DNA of 64,000 bases from contig WHVA01000057.1 of the NCBI GenBank assembly GCA_015179125.1, forward strand, positions 1 to 64,000, in the 5' to 3' direction. Shown piece by piece: positions 43,064 through 54,026 of the stretch; position 1 is the first letter of the stretch, and every line of letters starts with the position of its first letter. The DNA is from Gautieria morchelliformis (Eukaryota; Basidiomycota; Agaricomycetes; Gomphales; Gomphaceae). The notes under the pieces were generated by a model. The model was not told the DNA's origin, did not search any database, and worked only from the letters and a program-made list of their open reading frames with translations. Both the position numbers and the translations under genes were made by a program.

Positions 43064-45052
43064 GATGATGCCCCCCAAATATGGGATGGACGTTGATCCC
43101 TCAACGTCCACAACGTGAGCAACGGCCCCGAGACAGGGGGCCGCAGATATTCTCCGTGCTCCAGTAGACCAGGAGCACTGGATGATCGTGGGATGGGAGG
43201 ACACCCTCACCATCGTCCACCCAGACGATTGCGCAATGTGCGCGGACTACGCCGCGCACTTAAGGGCTGTGACAGGCACCCGCAAGGTCAAATTGTGGGA
43301 TGAAGATGTCGGCGATGCCGTCGATGCAGCCTGGGGATGGCTCCCAAGGGGAATTGCGCGTGATGCGCGAGAAGAGCTCCTCCGGGACATCCACGACCTC
43401 AAAAAAGAGGTCAAGGAGTTGGAACGTGCGGTCGAAGACCGCGATGACGCGCTCGAAACCGAGCGCGCCAAGATCAAGGAACTGGAGCAGCAGCTGAGCG
43501 CAGCCCAGCTCCAGGTTACCCTGGCCCACGTTGCCTCAAAACGGCCACGACATGACCCGGCCACGGACCCAGTGGCCGGGCCATCATCACTTCGCGCGAC
43601 GGCACCTTTGCCGGCCCACACAACATCGGGGCTAGCATCCCAATAGTTGGCGCCGACCCCGACAACAACAACAACAATGGAAGGGCATAGCGCGCCTTCC
43701 TACTCTGCATACGGCGTCCCAGAAGGATGGGAGTCAGACTCGTCCGTCTGGAAGACGTACGACCCGGAAAGGGCACAGCGGCTGGCAGAGCAGCCAAAGA
43801 AAAAGCGCAAGAAATTGCGCGGCACCCCCAACACCGTCAATGGGCTAGCCATTGCGAGGGAAAGCGCAATTAGCGCTTACCTAGCGGCGTCATCGTCGTA
43901 CACTGTCAACGACCCCGCCCTTCAACCGCAGATAGCACAGGTCGAGGCCCAGTACATCGGGCCTGGCGTGGCCCTGCCTCCACCGGCGGGGACAGTTCAC
44001 CCTCCCTACCCAGGGGAGGGGACGCTCATCCCACTCGGAGATCCATCGATCACCGAGATGGGCCTCCTACCACGGCCGGTAGGGAAGGCCCAACAGCGTC
44101 GTACTCAATGGTACGACGTCTGCCCGCTCGATGACCCACGCTTCGTTGAACTCCTAGCGTGGGCAAAAGAAACGCCACAGCTCGCACATATGCGCGAAAT
44201 GATCGGCATATTTAAACACATCGAGCGTGAACAACGCGCTTGCAATCCCAAAAGGGATTGTCTCATGATAGCGGGCGGTACCCCGCACGATATCGCGGCC
44301 ATCCTGAAGGGTTGGATACACAACCCTGAAGGAATCCCATCAGCCATCCGTGACAACGCGGATGGCACCTTCAACCTAGACGACATGGACGTCTGGATGT
44401 GGTTGAAGGCCCTTGCACCCCGGGTCAAAGGGGTCACATCACCTCTCAAGGCGAGGCTACTCGACCTATTCGGCTCAACAGACCAATGGTCAAGCCTCGT
44501 CGATGCCAGGGAAGTGCTGACGCCTCAGAGCACCACCCTGCGGCTCTCCATCACGGGCCCATTCCCTGTGGGGGGCCGAGCCGGCCCCGACATCCCCTCG
44601 CGGAGATCGCGAGATGGTTGGCCCGCTACGCGGGGGTCACGAGCGAGCGAGTGGCACGCATTGAACACTATGTTCAACGCAGCATCACCGTCGCGGCATT
44701 CAGTGCTGCCACCCGCGAGGGCCAACAAAAGGTCCTCGAGACCAGCCATGTGAGGGCCGTGGTGCCGCGACCCCTCACTCACGCTCAGCTCGACCAAGAG
44801 CTGGCACGCTTCCGACCCCCTCCTCAGACAGAGGACCCGGCCGTTGAGGCCATGCTCCGCGAGGACGCTGGCCTCATCACCCAAGCGGATACCACCGCTA
44901 GTGGTGAGGCCGACCAGCCTCACCCAATCACCACCAATGACGCGGAGGTGCCCCCGGAGGAGTCACGCGCTCCACCGGCCCCGTACGATGATGACATCAT
45001 CGTGTCGGCCGCCCTAGAGGACTCCATTATGGATGACCTCTATGAGTCGTAG
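43064..45052 (+). pseudogene. Element 2 ORF3
   Basis: This is collinear with element 1 ORF3, without LTR-E: start MMPPKYGMDVDPSTSTT, then a TGA (CGA in element 1), a zone ending IVHPDDCAMCADYAAHL, the coiled coil LKKEVKELERAVEDRDDALE, a TAG near 43644 (TTG in element 1), the KKKRKKLRG basic block, RRTQWYDVCPLDDPRF, and DGTFNLDDMDVWMWLKAL. A one-base loss near 44590 shifts the last third. Many differences from element 1 are conservative (for example LEQQLSAAQLQVTL retained), which suggests past protein-level constraint. Confidence 0.82.
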
Positions 45053-45073
45053 TTGACCCCTATAGTTGTCTAT

Positions 45074-45300
45074 AGAGGGGGAGGGTGTAAATAACCTATG
45101 TATCTACATGTACAATAGTTATTACATAATCCCAGTGGGCCCCTTAGGGACCCACTGTATAGTTTATGTGTGGGAACCGGCCAGCGGTTCCCATCTCATC
45201 TTACTCTTACCTGTCACTACGTAGCATTCAGAATACCACTCATTGGTCAAGTTCTGCAGTGCCCTTGTGATACAAGGTCCTAAGATCGACATCCTTTACA
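45074..45300 (+). repeat. Element 2 polypurine tract and 3' LTR
   Basis: AGAGGGGGAGGG (45074-45085) abuts the LTR 45086-45300 (TGTAAATAACC...CTTTACA). Confidence 0.93.
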
Positions 45301-45305
45301 CTTAT

Positions 45306-47283
45306 GATTCTTTCGAGTGACTTTCTGCTTCTTTGAACGAGTGCTCGACTCCACAAAAACATCGTCATCGCTGTCAGCATCGGCTTAAGAATGAATGGTC
45401 AGTAATCAGCTTAGGTGGACATGCAAGTGAGCTTACCTGCCCTCCGTTTGCGTACAGCCTTGCCCTTTCCTTTTTGAGCTTGCACGGCGATATCTTCCAT
45501 TGCCTCGATAATTTCAGGAATGGGGATGCGAGTCACTAAGTAGTTGTAGTTAATAATCTTAATAAACCGGCTTAATGGATATTAGACTTACCAAAGAGCA
45601 GTTTGGTATCCTGCCAGCCCTTGCTCTTACACCCTTTCACACTTTTAATGTCGTATCCGTCGGGCATCTCACGGTGGAGCTCTAGGTGTGACCGGCGAGT
45701 CTTGAGGAGTCGCCACTGGTGCTTGTGGTCAGGTAGGTCCACAGCAGCAATATCCAGTCATTCAAATGGAAGCGGTAATGTTTCACGCAACCACTGAGCA
45801 ATCCAAGCGACATCCCAGCTATCACCGAACTTGTACTGGTTACGGCTTCTGATTGCAGCATACCTGAGCTTCGCAAGTTCATCAATCTGTTGTGCTGTCG
45901 GCTCATCAGTACTTATCAAGCTACCATCTTCCTGGAATGAAAGTGAGGAAAACAGGTGAGTGTTACGACCATTCATTTCCGACTTCCGACCCTCAGTTCC
46001 GCCACACCTTCCGCCCCTCCGATAGTTCCGCCACACCTTCCGCCCCTCCGACATTTCCGACATTCCGCCCATTGTACATTTCCCTTGTTCTTTCGACTCT
46101 ATTACTCGGACCCACCGGACCCGCTTCATCGTTCATCAAAACCATATATCCGGTCACCCTTGTAGTTCGTTGTCAGATATGTTTTCCCAACCCCTTGTTC
46201 TTTGTCATTGTTCTACCTTACCCTGAACCCCCCTTGTAGTCCCATTGTTCCCAATAGTTGGTTCCCACACATTGTCTACTCAACTTCCGCTTCCTCCAGA
46301 ATTTGCTTAGTACAATACCATTACTTGTTGTGCTGCGCTTTGTATAAAACCCCCTCATGTATGTTCTGTTATTCTGAAATCAGATAATCACCTTCGATAC
46401 TTGATTTCCTTCGCTCCATCTCCTGTTCTTAGCACAGCGAGTCTAGCAAGATCTCAGTCTCTCCGCCTTCCGCCTCAGTTCCGACTCAAGTTCCGACCGA
46501 ACCTTTGGTTCAGTACTTTCCGACTTCCGACTCACTTCTGAAATACTTAGGATGATAGTTCATCGGGGGCGCAACCTATAAGTTGAAGCCGCTGTCCTTT
46601 CCAGTTCCGACTTAGCAGAAATCTCGATACGTAACAGTGAGTGAGAAGGCAATGAAACTTACATTAAGTCCGTAAGGCAGGAAGATGATCATCCGGATGC
46701 TGGTAAACCTGTCATCTGTACTGGTAGCTCTGGCAACTGCCAGAAGCTTCTTCCGTTTCCCTTTAGTCATCGCTGTGGCTTTCCCCTGCAGTTGATAGCG
46801 TTATCCATAGGGAATCTGATATATATGTGAGCTTACTTTCGGACTGAAATCCTCATCTGACTGCAGATTCAGAACTGTTTTCTTCAAACCAGAGAGGGCC
46901 TCCTTTCTAGCTTCTCCTTCTGAGCTTTTAACTTGGAATCGCTTGTTGGTGACGCTCCCAATAGCGGCACTGCCACTGCTGCTACTGCTGGCACTGGCAC
47001 TACTGCTGGCACTGGCACTGGCACTGTTGTTCCCTGAAGGCTGGGTGCCGTTAAGGTACGTTGATAGAATAGCATCCATCTTAGCTGCTGTTAACCCGCT
47101 AGGAGGTGGCAACGAAGGAGGCGCGATGTTGATGTGCCACGAGATACTGTGAGTACACTCGTCGCATGTGTTTATTTCATCTTCATCTGGAGCTGCTTTG
47201 AGGACGAACATTAGGCAGCGACATTTGATTTCAGCTCCGTCAGTGATCTCCACCCGTGAGCATCTGGATAAAACAGGAGCCAT
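45306..47283 (-). pseudogene. Exons 1-5 of an unknown gene split by element 2
   Basis: Exons read on the minus strand are 47283-46837 (MAPVLSRCSRVEITDGAEIK, CxxC motif in NTCDECTHSI, Ser/Ala-rich stretch), 46785-46663 (KATAMTKGKRKKLLAVARAT... FLPYGLN), 45931-45592 (EDGSLISTDEPTAQQIDELA...), 45535-45437 (IPIPEIIEAMEDIAVQAQKG) and 45383-45306 (DADSDDDVFVESSTRSKKQK). All junctions are GT-AG with matching phases. Intron 2 holds solo LTR-B and would be 50 bp without it. An in-frame TGA lies at 45758-45760 after LPLPFE (probably once TGG). Exon 6 is at 32973-32756. Basic clusters suggest a nuclear protein. The family was not recognised. Confidence 0.78.
45961..46636 (-). mobile_element. Solo LTR-B, copy 2 (in an intron)
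   Basis: 676 bp, TGTTACG...CGTAACA with perfect 7-bp inverted ends and the perfect TSD GTGAG. It lies in intron 2 of the split gene and leaves both splice sites intact. Confidence 0.93.
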
Positions 47284-47651
47284 AGGAGAGTATGATGTGG
47301 GGGGGAGGGGTGGTGTGTGTGTAGACTGAAAAGTGGTATTTAAGAAAATTTTATCACATAGAACTGTAATTTTATACAGTCACATCCGCTTGGGCGGGAC
47401 TCGGCAGGCTCAAGGTGTGAAACTGAACGATGTATTCATATCTTTCGATCTCTACTAGTTAGAAAAATGGTATAGAACTGTCTGCATGGCATATAGACCA
47501 TGAACCCAAGCGATAGCTCGGGGCATCCAAATCGCTGATGGTAAATTACCCCCTTGTTTTGCCCAAACCTAACCCACTCGGATGCTGGGTATTCCTCACC
47601 AACCCATTCCGATGTCCTGAGGCCATACCCGACAGGGATCAGGCCGCTTGC
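47284..47651. other. Intergenic region
   Basis: About 370 bp between two minus-strand genes. No gene was seen. It should hold the promoter of the 47283 gene. Confidence 0.5.
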
Positions 47652-49278
47652 TCACAGGTCATGTAGCACCGCATCCAAAAGCGTAACATGTGCTGGATCA
47701 GCAAAGGGGCAGCGACTTCGAGGGCATTTAACCGCTTTATGATTGACGTTAGCGTGAATGTGGGAGGAGATAGTTTGCCGTAGGATGTTCTCTTGCGAAT
47801 ATTCAATGTCAGACACAGATCCAGTGTCAGACCCAATAGCGGCATCTGAGCCCAAGTCTTCTTCATCAGATGGATATCCAGCACCGGTCTGTTGGGATGT
47901 TCGGTGAGTTGGGTTACCAAGTACGCTGTAGTACTGTTGCAGAATATCAGGATCAATATCTTCGAACTCCTTGACTGCTGCCCCGTAAAGCGATTCATTA
48001 ATGAATTGCAGATCCTGCATATCTTCAGTATACATCGAGTGCATACAAATGTGAAGATACATACCAAGGGACTCTGATTGCTGTGCTCTGATAGTGAATG
48101 CAAGTTCCAGTCCTGTGTGAATGAATCACAATCCCCGTTGATGAGATGTAAGAATAGATGTTGTAAAAGCCAAAGGTGATGGGGGTTAGCGCGGTTGAGT
48201 CGATGCATTCTTTCTAAGCGTGTGAAGAATCTTCGCCATTGCCAAACGAATTGCCTTGCAGCTTCGACCCACAGGCACTCAATCCGAGTATTGTGTGTTG
48301 ATCTGAAGGACTTATTAAACAAATGCAAGGCAATGAATGTATAAATGCACTTACGACCCCCATAAAAAGGAGCCCCGTCCAGCCCCCCTATGCATGATCA
48401 TCCAAACGGCTACATCGAGGTTTTCGCCTCCTCGATCGCCACGAACCCAGGAGGGACAGCCAAATTTGCGAATACTGTCCAAAAATAGCTTGAGGACGGT
48501 TGCGGCACGGTTGTTTGTGCTCGCTCGCACACCAGTCACCTGCATAAGTGTGATAAGAGCGTTATTTCTATAAAATATGGGCACTTACAACATGGTCGTG
48601 TCCATCAATCATCCCATGGATGATGATTCCCCACAGAATCAATTTATGGTGGCCGTCGATGTGCACAACAGAACCAGAATGATGAGAGACATATTTACAG
48701 CGTAATATGGCATCTCGATGCCTGAGTGCACAACCTAAACCATTGATACACCTCAATGCCTCACACACACGATCCCGCTGAACTTTGAAGTTATGACGTC
48801 GCAGAAAGCCTGTTGCATACCGAAACCGGAATTGGGTCGCAGATGTTTGTACAACTTGAGGATACGATCCAGATCATTGTTGTCAAGGTCTGAACATCGC
48901 TTATGTATACCCATGTTCCGAAGCTTGTAACGGAGCGTATTTCTATGTATTCCCAATATCAAAGCAACTTGTTTTTGACTAAGATTTCGAGTGGCCAAGT
49001 GTAAAGGTGATGATCTTAAGCACTGAGTCACAAGGGCACACAGAAATTGACCAAGGTGTGGTATTCTGATGCTACGTAGTGACAGTATAAGGGTAAGATG
49101 CGATGGGAACCGCTGACCGGTTCCCACGCATAAACTATACAGTGGGTCCCTAAGGGGCCCACTGGGATTATGTAATAACTAGTATACATGTATGGTATCT
49201 AGGTTATTTACACCAAGACGGCTTGTTGAAGCCAGTTGCCGTTAATTATGTTTGTTGGTCGTCCAACTGGTGTAGGTG
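47652..49278 (-). pseudogene. DDE-integrase-domain gene, 3' exons
   Basis: An HTH-like start (TRNLSQKQVALILGIHRNTL, then RYKLRNMGIHKRC) is followed by RRHNFKVQRDRV, after a one-base frameshift near 48803. The core has the first Asp in VHIDGHHKLILWGIIIHGMI, the second in SWVRGDRGGENLDVAVWM and a candidate Glu in STHNTRIECLWVEAARQ. Introns are 48540-48588, 48303-48354 and 48015-48064, each 49-52 bp, GT-AG and in phase. The tail is acidic and the stop is TGA at 47652. This resembles integrase-core proteins that are common in agaricomycete genomes and are transposon-related or domesticated. A Gypsy solo LTR cuts it at 49000-49212. Upstream exons lie at 50315-50562 (inverted) and 52562-52713. Confidence 0.82.
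49000..49212 (-). mobile_element. Solo LTR of the chromovirus family
   Basis: 213 bp, TGTAAAGG...TTATTTACA, with the perfect TSD CCAAG. It sits in the exon that encodes the HTH-like start of the integrase gene. It is more diverged from the other LTRs of the family (for example near 49010-49060), so it is probably older. Confidence 0.92.
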
Positions 49279-50309
49279 TGTCATGACCTGTCTATTTCTC
49301 TTACCCCACTGCCTCTATGGTTCCCCTCGTCACTCCCTAGCATCTTCACCAGAGTTCGCCTCACCCTCCGACCACTCCTCCTCTACATCCACTCTATCCG
49401 CTGTTCGCCCCATTCTCCGAACCGCTATTCGCTGCTCGCACATTTCGCCAGCAGGCACACCATCAAATACGATTGATACCATTTACCCGGTGCGATGGTT
49501 CATCACTAACCCCATCATCTTCTTAATCCAACCCCTTTGGGTGTTCATATGGCCAAAGTGTGTTTGCGGGACATCCCTTCCCTAGGTCATGCGGGATCAA
49601 CCCAGTAGACGAAGAGTCCGTGCAGGGTAGCATGTATGCGGGCCCCAAGACATGGTGTCATACATAGGTGCCTTCGCCACCTTTACTCTCCATCGTTTCA
49701 TGTTCGCACTCTTCCCTCACTCTATTGTATGTTTATTCCATCTACTTAGTATCATGACTGCGCACCCCTATCCAACCCTGACTCATGACGGCCTCTTTCC
49801 TATTCGCTGATACCTTACGAGCATTCATTATAAGTAGTTTACATTCGCATGTATATTCTCCAATTCAATTATCATACATCGTCCATCTTGTGCAAACTTG
49901 ACCTCACTGTGATCATCATTTTGAGCCTTCTCCTGGAGATTTCTATCTTCAACCAGAAGAGGACTTAGGCATCACTGGTGAGTTCTCATACTTCATCTTG
50001 GTTACCTTAGCCTTCGAACTATTTTCTGTGCTGACGGTGAAGGGCTCCAAAGGAGCACCTTCGCCGGCGAAGGGATTGTCGCTACTTAGACAACCCTCCC
50101 GTGACACCTTGTACATTACATCATCAAGTGCCACGGGCTATTTTGCTACGACTGTAGATAGGGTGAGCTCCGCTTGGGTAGCCCTCTTATCTTGTGAACA
50201 TTTATTGGTTCACCTATTCACCGAACGGCATACTTATTCACACAAGTCATTCAGGCATTCGCTGTGTTCACTAATACACGATATTAACGCCTAAAAACCA
50301 ATCTTGACA
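49279..50309 (-). mobile_element. Solo LTR-C, copy 5
   Basis: 1031 bp, TGTCA...TGACA. The present flanks (AGGTG / GTCCA) do not match. If 50310-50562 is flipped, its flanks become AACAC and CAC (minus strand), consistent with TSD AACAC after loss of two A residues. Confidence 0.9.
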
Positions 50310-50562
50310 GTCCAATTCCATCTTGATCACCTCCAGAACCAAATAATCCCATTATACTGTGCCCTACCTGTGGAGACCCTCCCACAAGATTGGGTTAGAA
50401 GTGGTGCACATGCTTTGGGGAAGCTCTTGGTGACCCTGCGTGTGACAATAGCAGAGGCAGAAGATTGGTAAGGTCCTTTCAATCAAAAGATGCTATACTC
50501 TGACCTCGTTATTTCTAGGGAAACCTTACATAGGTCCAAACCAACCTTGATCACTGCAACAC
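50310..50562 (+). pseudogene. Inverted exon segment of the integrase-domain gene
   Basis: This plus-strand segment encodes FHLDHLQNQIIPLYCALPVE, then TLPQDWVRSGAHALGKLLVT, then a 51-bp GT-AG intron (50468-50518), then ETLHRSKPTLITAT. The rest of the gene is on the minus strand, so the segment is inverted relative to its neighbours. When flipped, exon 1 (ending LRV) joins it in frame, and its end joins PTPVGRPTN at 49270 in frame. Confidence 0.8.
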
Positions 50563-52561
50563 TGTCAAGATTGGTTTTTAGGCGTTAATATCGTGTATTA
50601 GTGAACACAGCGAATGCCTGAATGACTTGTGCGAATAAGTATGCCATTCGGCGAATAGGTGAACCAATAAATGTTCACAAGACAAGAGGGCTGCCCGAGT
50701 GGAGCTCACCCTATCTACAGTCGTAGCGAAATAGCCCGTGGCACTTGACGATGTAATGTACAAGGTGTCACGGAAGGGTTGTCTAAGTAGCGACATGTCA
50801 TGACCGGTCTATTTCTCCTACCGCACTACCTCTATGTTCCCCCTCGTCACTCCCTAGCATCTTCGCCAGAGTTCGCCGCATCCACCGACCACTCCCCCTC
50901 CATGTCCACTCTACCCGCTGTTCGCCCCATTCTCCGAACCGCTATTCGCTCCTCGCGCATTTCGCCAGCAGGCACGCCATCAAATATGATCAATACCAGT
51001 CACCCGGCATGATGGTTCATCATTAACCCCATTGGGCGTTGTATGGCCAAAGTGTGTTCGCAGGACGTCCCTTCCATAGGTCGTGCGGGATCAACCCAGT
51101 AAATGAAGAGTCCGTGCAGGGTAGCATGTATGCGGGTCCCAAGACATGGTTTTGTCCATAAGTGCCTTCGCCCCCTTTACTCTCCATCATTTCATGTTCG
51201 CATGCTTCCCTCACTCTATTGTATGTTTATTCCATCTACTTAGTATCATGACTGCGCACCCCTATCCGGCCTTAACTCAGGACGGCCTCTTTCCTATTCG
51301 CTAATACCTTGCGAGCATTCGATATAAGTAGTCTACATTCGCATGTATATTCTCCAGTTCAATTATCATATGTCGTTCATCTTGTGCAAATTTGACCTCG
51401 CTGTGGTCATCGTCTTAAGCCTTCTCTTGGAGATTTCTATCTTCAACTAGCAGAGGACTTGGGCATCACTGGTGAGTTTTCATACTTCATCTTCGTTACC
51501 TTAGCCTTCGAACCATTTTCTGTGCTGTTGGCGAAGGTGCTCCTTCGCGAAGGGATTGTCGAGACTTAGACAGCCCTTCCGTGAGACCTTGCACATTACA
51601 TCGTCAAGTGCCACGCGCTATTTCGCTATGACTGTAGATAGGGTGAGCCCGTTCGGACAACCCCCTTACCTTGTGAACATTCATTGGTTCATCTATTCGC
51701 CGAACGGCATACTTATTCGCACAAGTTATTCGGGCATTTGCTGTGTTCACTAATACACGATATTAACGCCTAAAAACCAATCTTGACACGACAATCCCTT
51801 CACCGTCAGCACAGAAAATAGTTCGAAGGCTAAGGTAACCAAGATGAAGTATGAGAACTCACCAGTGATGCCTAAGTCCTCTTCTGGTTGAAGATAGAAA
51901 TCTCCAGGAGAAGGCTCAAAATGATGATCACAGTGAGGTCAAGTTTGCACAAGATGGACGACGTATGATAATTGAACTGGAGAATATACATGCTAATGTA
52001 AACTACTTATATTGAATGCTCATAAGGTATCAGCGAATAGGAAAGAGGCCGTCGTGAGTCAGGGTTGGATAGGGGTGCGCAGTCATGATACTAAGTAGAT
52101 GGAATAAACATACAATGGAGTGAGGGAAGAGTGCGAACATGAAACGATGGAGAGTAAAGGTGGCGAAGGCACCTATGTACGAAACCATGTCTTGGGGCCC
52201 GCATACATGCTACCCTGCACGGACTCTTCGTCTACTGGGTTTATCCCGCACTACCTATGGAAGGGATGTCCTGCGAACACACTTTGGCCATATGAACACC
52301 CAAAGGGGTTGGATTAAGAAGATGATGGGGTTAGTGATGAACCATCGCGCCGGGTAAATGGTATCGATCGTATTTGATGGCGTGCCTGCTGGCGAAATGT
52401 GCGAGCAGCGAATAGCGGTTCGGAGAATGGGGCGAACAGCAGATAGAGTGGATGTAGAGGAGGAGTGGTCGGAGGGTGAGGCGAACTCTGGCGAAGATGC
52501 TAGGGAGTGACAAGGGGGAACATACAGGCAGTGGGGTAAGAGAAATAGACAGGTCATGACA
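50563..52561 (+). mobile_element. Solo LTR-C, copy 6, split by copy 7
   Basis: The outer LTR consists of 50563-50795 and 51789-52561, TGTCAAGATTGG...CATGACA. The present left flank is AACAC and the right flank TGGAC. After un-inverting 50310-50562 the left flank becomes TGGAC, a perfect TSD. Confidence 0.9.
50796..51788 (-). mobile_element. Solo LTR-C, copy 7 (nested in copy 6)
   Basis: 993 bp, TGTCATGACC...CTTGACA, with the perfect TSD CGACA, inserted in opposite orientation into another LTR of its own family. Confidence 0.93.
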
Positions 52562-52713
52562 TGGACGCGTAACGGATCGAGGTCATCCTGGCGAAGCAGC
52601 TGCAGAGAACTATTATAAGAGTCTGAGATAAGTCTATAGGCCTGATCCACATCATTGTTTGGCGGCCCAGGGCCATGGAGAGCTGGGAATGTCGCTGGCA
52701 GCTCGATGGACAT
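52562..52713 (-). pseudogene. First exon of the integrase-domain gene
   Basis: Starts MSIELPATFPALHGPGPPN at 52713 and runs to LRQDDLDPLRV, where LTR-C copy 6 interrupts. The next codons are found at 50315 in inverted orientation. The ATG directly follows the 60-bp module also found at 1780-1839. Confidence 0.75.
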
Positions 52714-53130
52714 AGGAGGATGTTCACATTGACAACAATGTACATCCTTCTAGGATATATTAGATATCTTTTAAAATATCAACCCTAACCAAATTCATAA
52801 TCCATCATTTTGAGCAACTTGTATATTGTGGACATGAATGTTCTGATATTTTAAAAATATGGTTGTATGTGCTAAAGCATGGTGTGTATTGAGATACCAG
52901 AACAATTTCAGAGAGGATGTGGATGACTATATATTAAAAGTATACATGAAACATGTTAGATGTACAATCACAGAGTATAGAAGCAAGTATGGACAATACC
53001 TGTACTATATTATTATATATGGTTGACAGATCTGATTAGAAGGTATGTTTAAAATAATATGCATGTATAGTACAAAGATATGTAACTATTGATGTTTAGA
53101 CAATGGGGTATACACCCTTTCCTGGGGGAG
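52714..53130. other. AT-rich upstream region
   Basis: No gene was seen. It contains the 60-bp shared module (to 52774) and ends in CCTGGGGGAG, which looks like the polypurine tract of a Copia-type element but may be chance. Confidence 0.45.
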
Positions 53131-53824
53131 TGTTACGTATCGAGATTTCCACTAAGTCGGAACTGGAAAGGACAGCGGCTTCAACTTATAGGTTGCGCCC
53201 CCAATGAACTATCGTCCTAGGTATTTCGGAAATGAGCCGGAAGTCGGAAAGTACTGGACCAGAGGTTTGGTCGGAACTTGAGTCGGAACCGAGGCGGAAG
53301 GCGGAAGACGGAAGGCTGAGAGAGAGACTGAGATCTTGCTAGACTCGCTGTGCTAAGAACAGGAGATGGAGCGAAGGAAATCAAGTATCGAAGGTGATTA
53401 TCTGATTGCAGGATAACAGACATACATGAGGGGGTTTTTATACAAAGCGCAGAGCAACAAGTAATGGTGTTGTACTAAGCAAATTCCGGAGGAAGCGGAA
53501 GTCGAGTACAATGTGTGGGAACTAACCTATTGGGAACAATGGGACTACAAGGGGGGTTCAGGGTAAGGTAGAAACAATGGCAAAGAACAAGGGGTCGGGA
53601 AAACATATCTGACAACGAACTACAAGGGTGACCGGATATATGGGTTTGATGGATGGCGAGGTGGGTCCGGTGGGTCCGAGTAATAGAGTCGAAAGAACAA
53701 GGGAAATGTACAAGGGGCGGAATGTCGGAAATGTCGGAGGGGCGGAACGTTGTGCGGAACTATTGGAGGGGCGGAAGGAGTGGCGGAACTGAGGGTCGGA
53801 AATCGGAAATGAACGGTCGTAACA
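53131..53824 (+). mobile_element. Solo LTR-B, copy 3
   Basis: 694 bp, TGTTACGTATCGAG...CGGTCGTAACA, with the perfect TSD GGGAG. The 3' part has repeated GGCGGAA(C/A)-type units (about 53715-53800), also seen in copy 2. Confidence 0.93.
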
Positions 53825-54026
53825 GGGAGCAGCAGACTGTGAGAAAGAACTTTGGGGCTAGGATTAAGCATGCCTTACAGGTGCTGGCAACTGCCTCAAT
53901 TTTGATATATTTTATGAAATATAGATGAGCTAAGCTATATATACATATATATGACATTTATAAACATCCTCCATAGTTACGCTCTGAGTCATCGGACTTT
54001 CAATCGCATTTTTCACTCCGCCACCA

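Larger units (their letters stand above)
33032..45300 (+). mobile_element. Element 2: Ty3/Gypsy chromovirus, plus strand
   Basis: This second copy of the element 1 family is 12.3 kb including three solo-LTR insertions (34144-34828, 37692-38931 and 41554-42683). The 215-bp LTRs differ at about 3 positions by eye. The flanks are CTTAC and CTTAT, a 5-bp TSD with one transition. It inserted at the 5' splice site of a host gene. Gag-protease is one open frame except for a single TAG. Pol and ORF3 carry several stops. Confidence 0.94.

Noticed and set aside
52714-53130. Internal region of a Copia element preceding LTR-B copy 3 (CCTGGGGGAG just before TGTTACG)
   Set aside because: LTR-B copy 3 has a perfect GGGAG TSD, so it is a solo LTR. 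The upstream sequence shows no Copia coding remnants.
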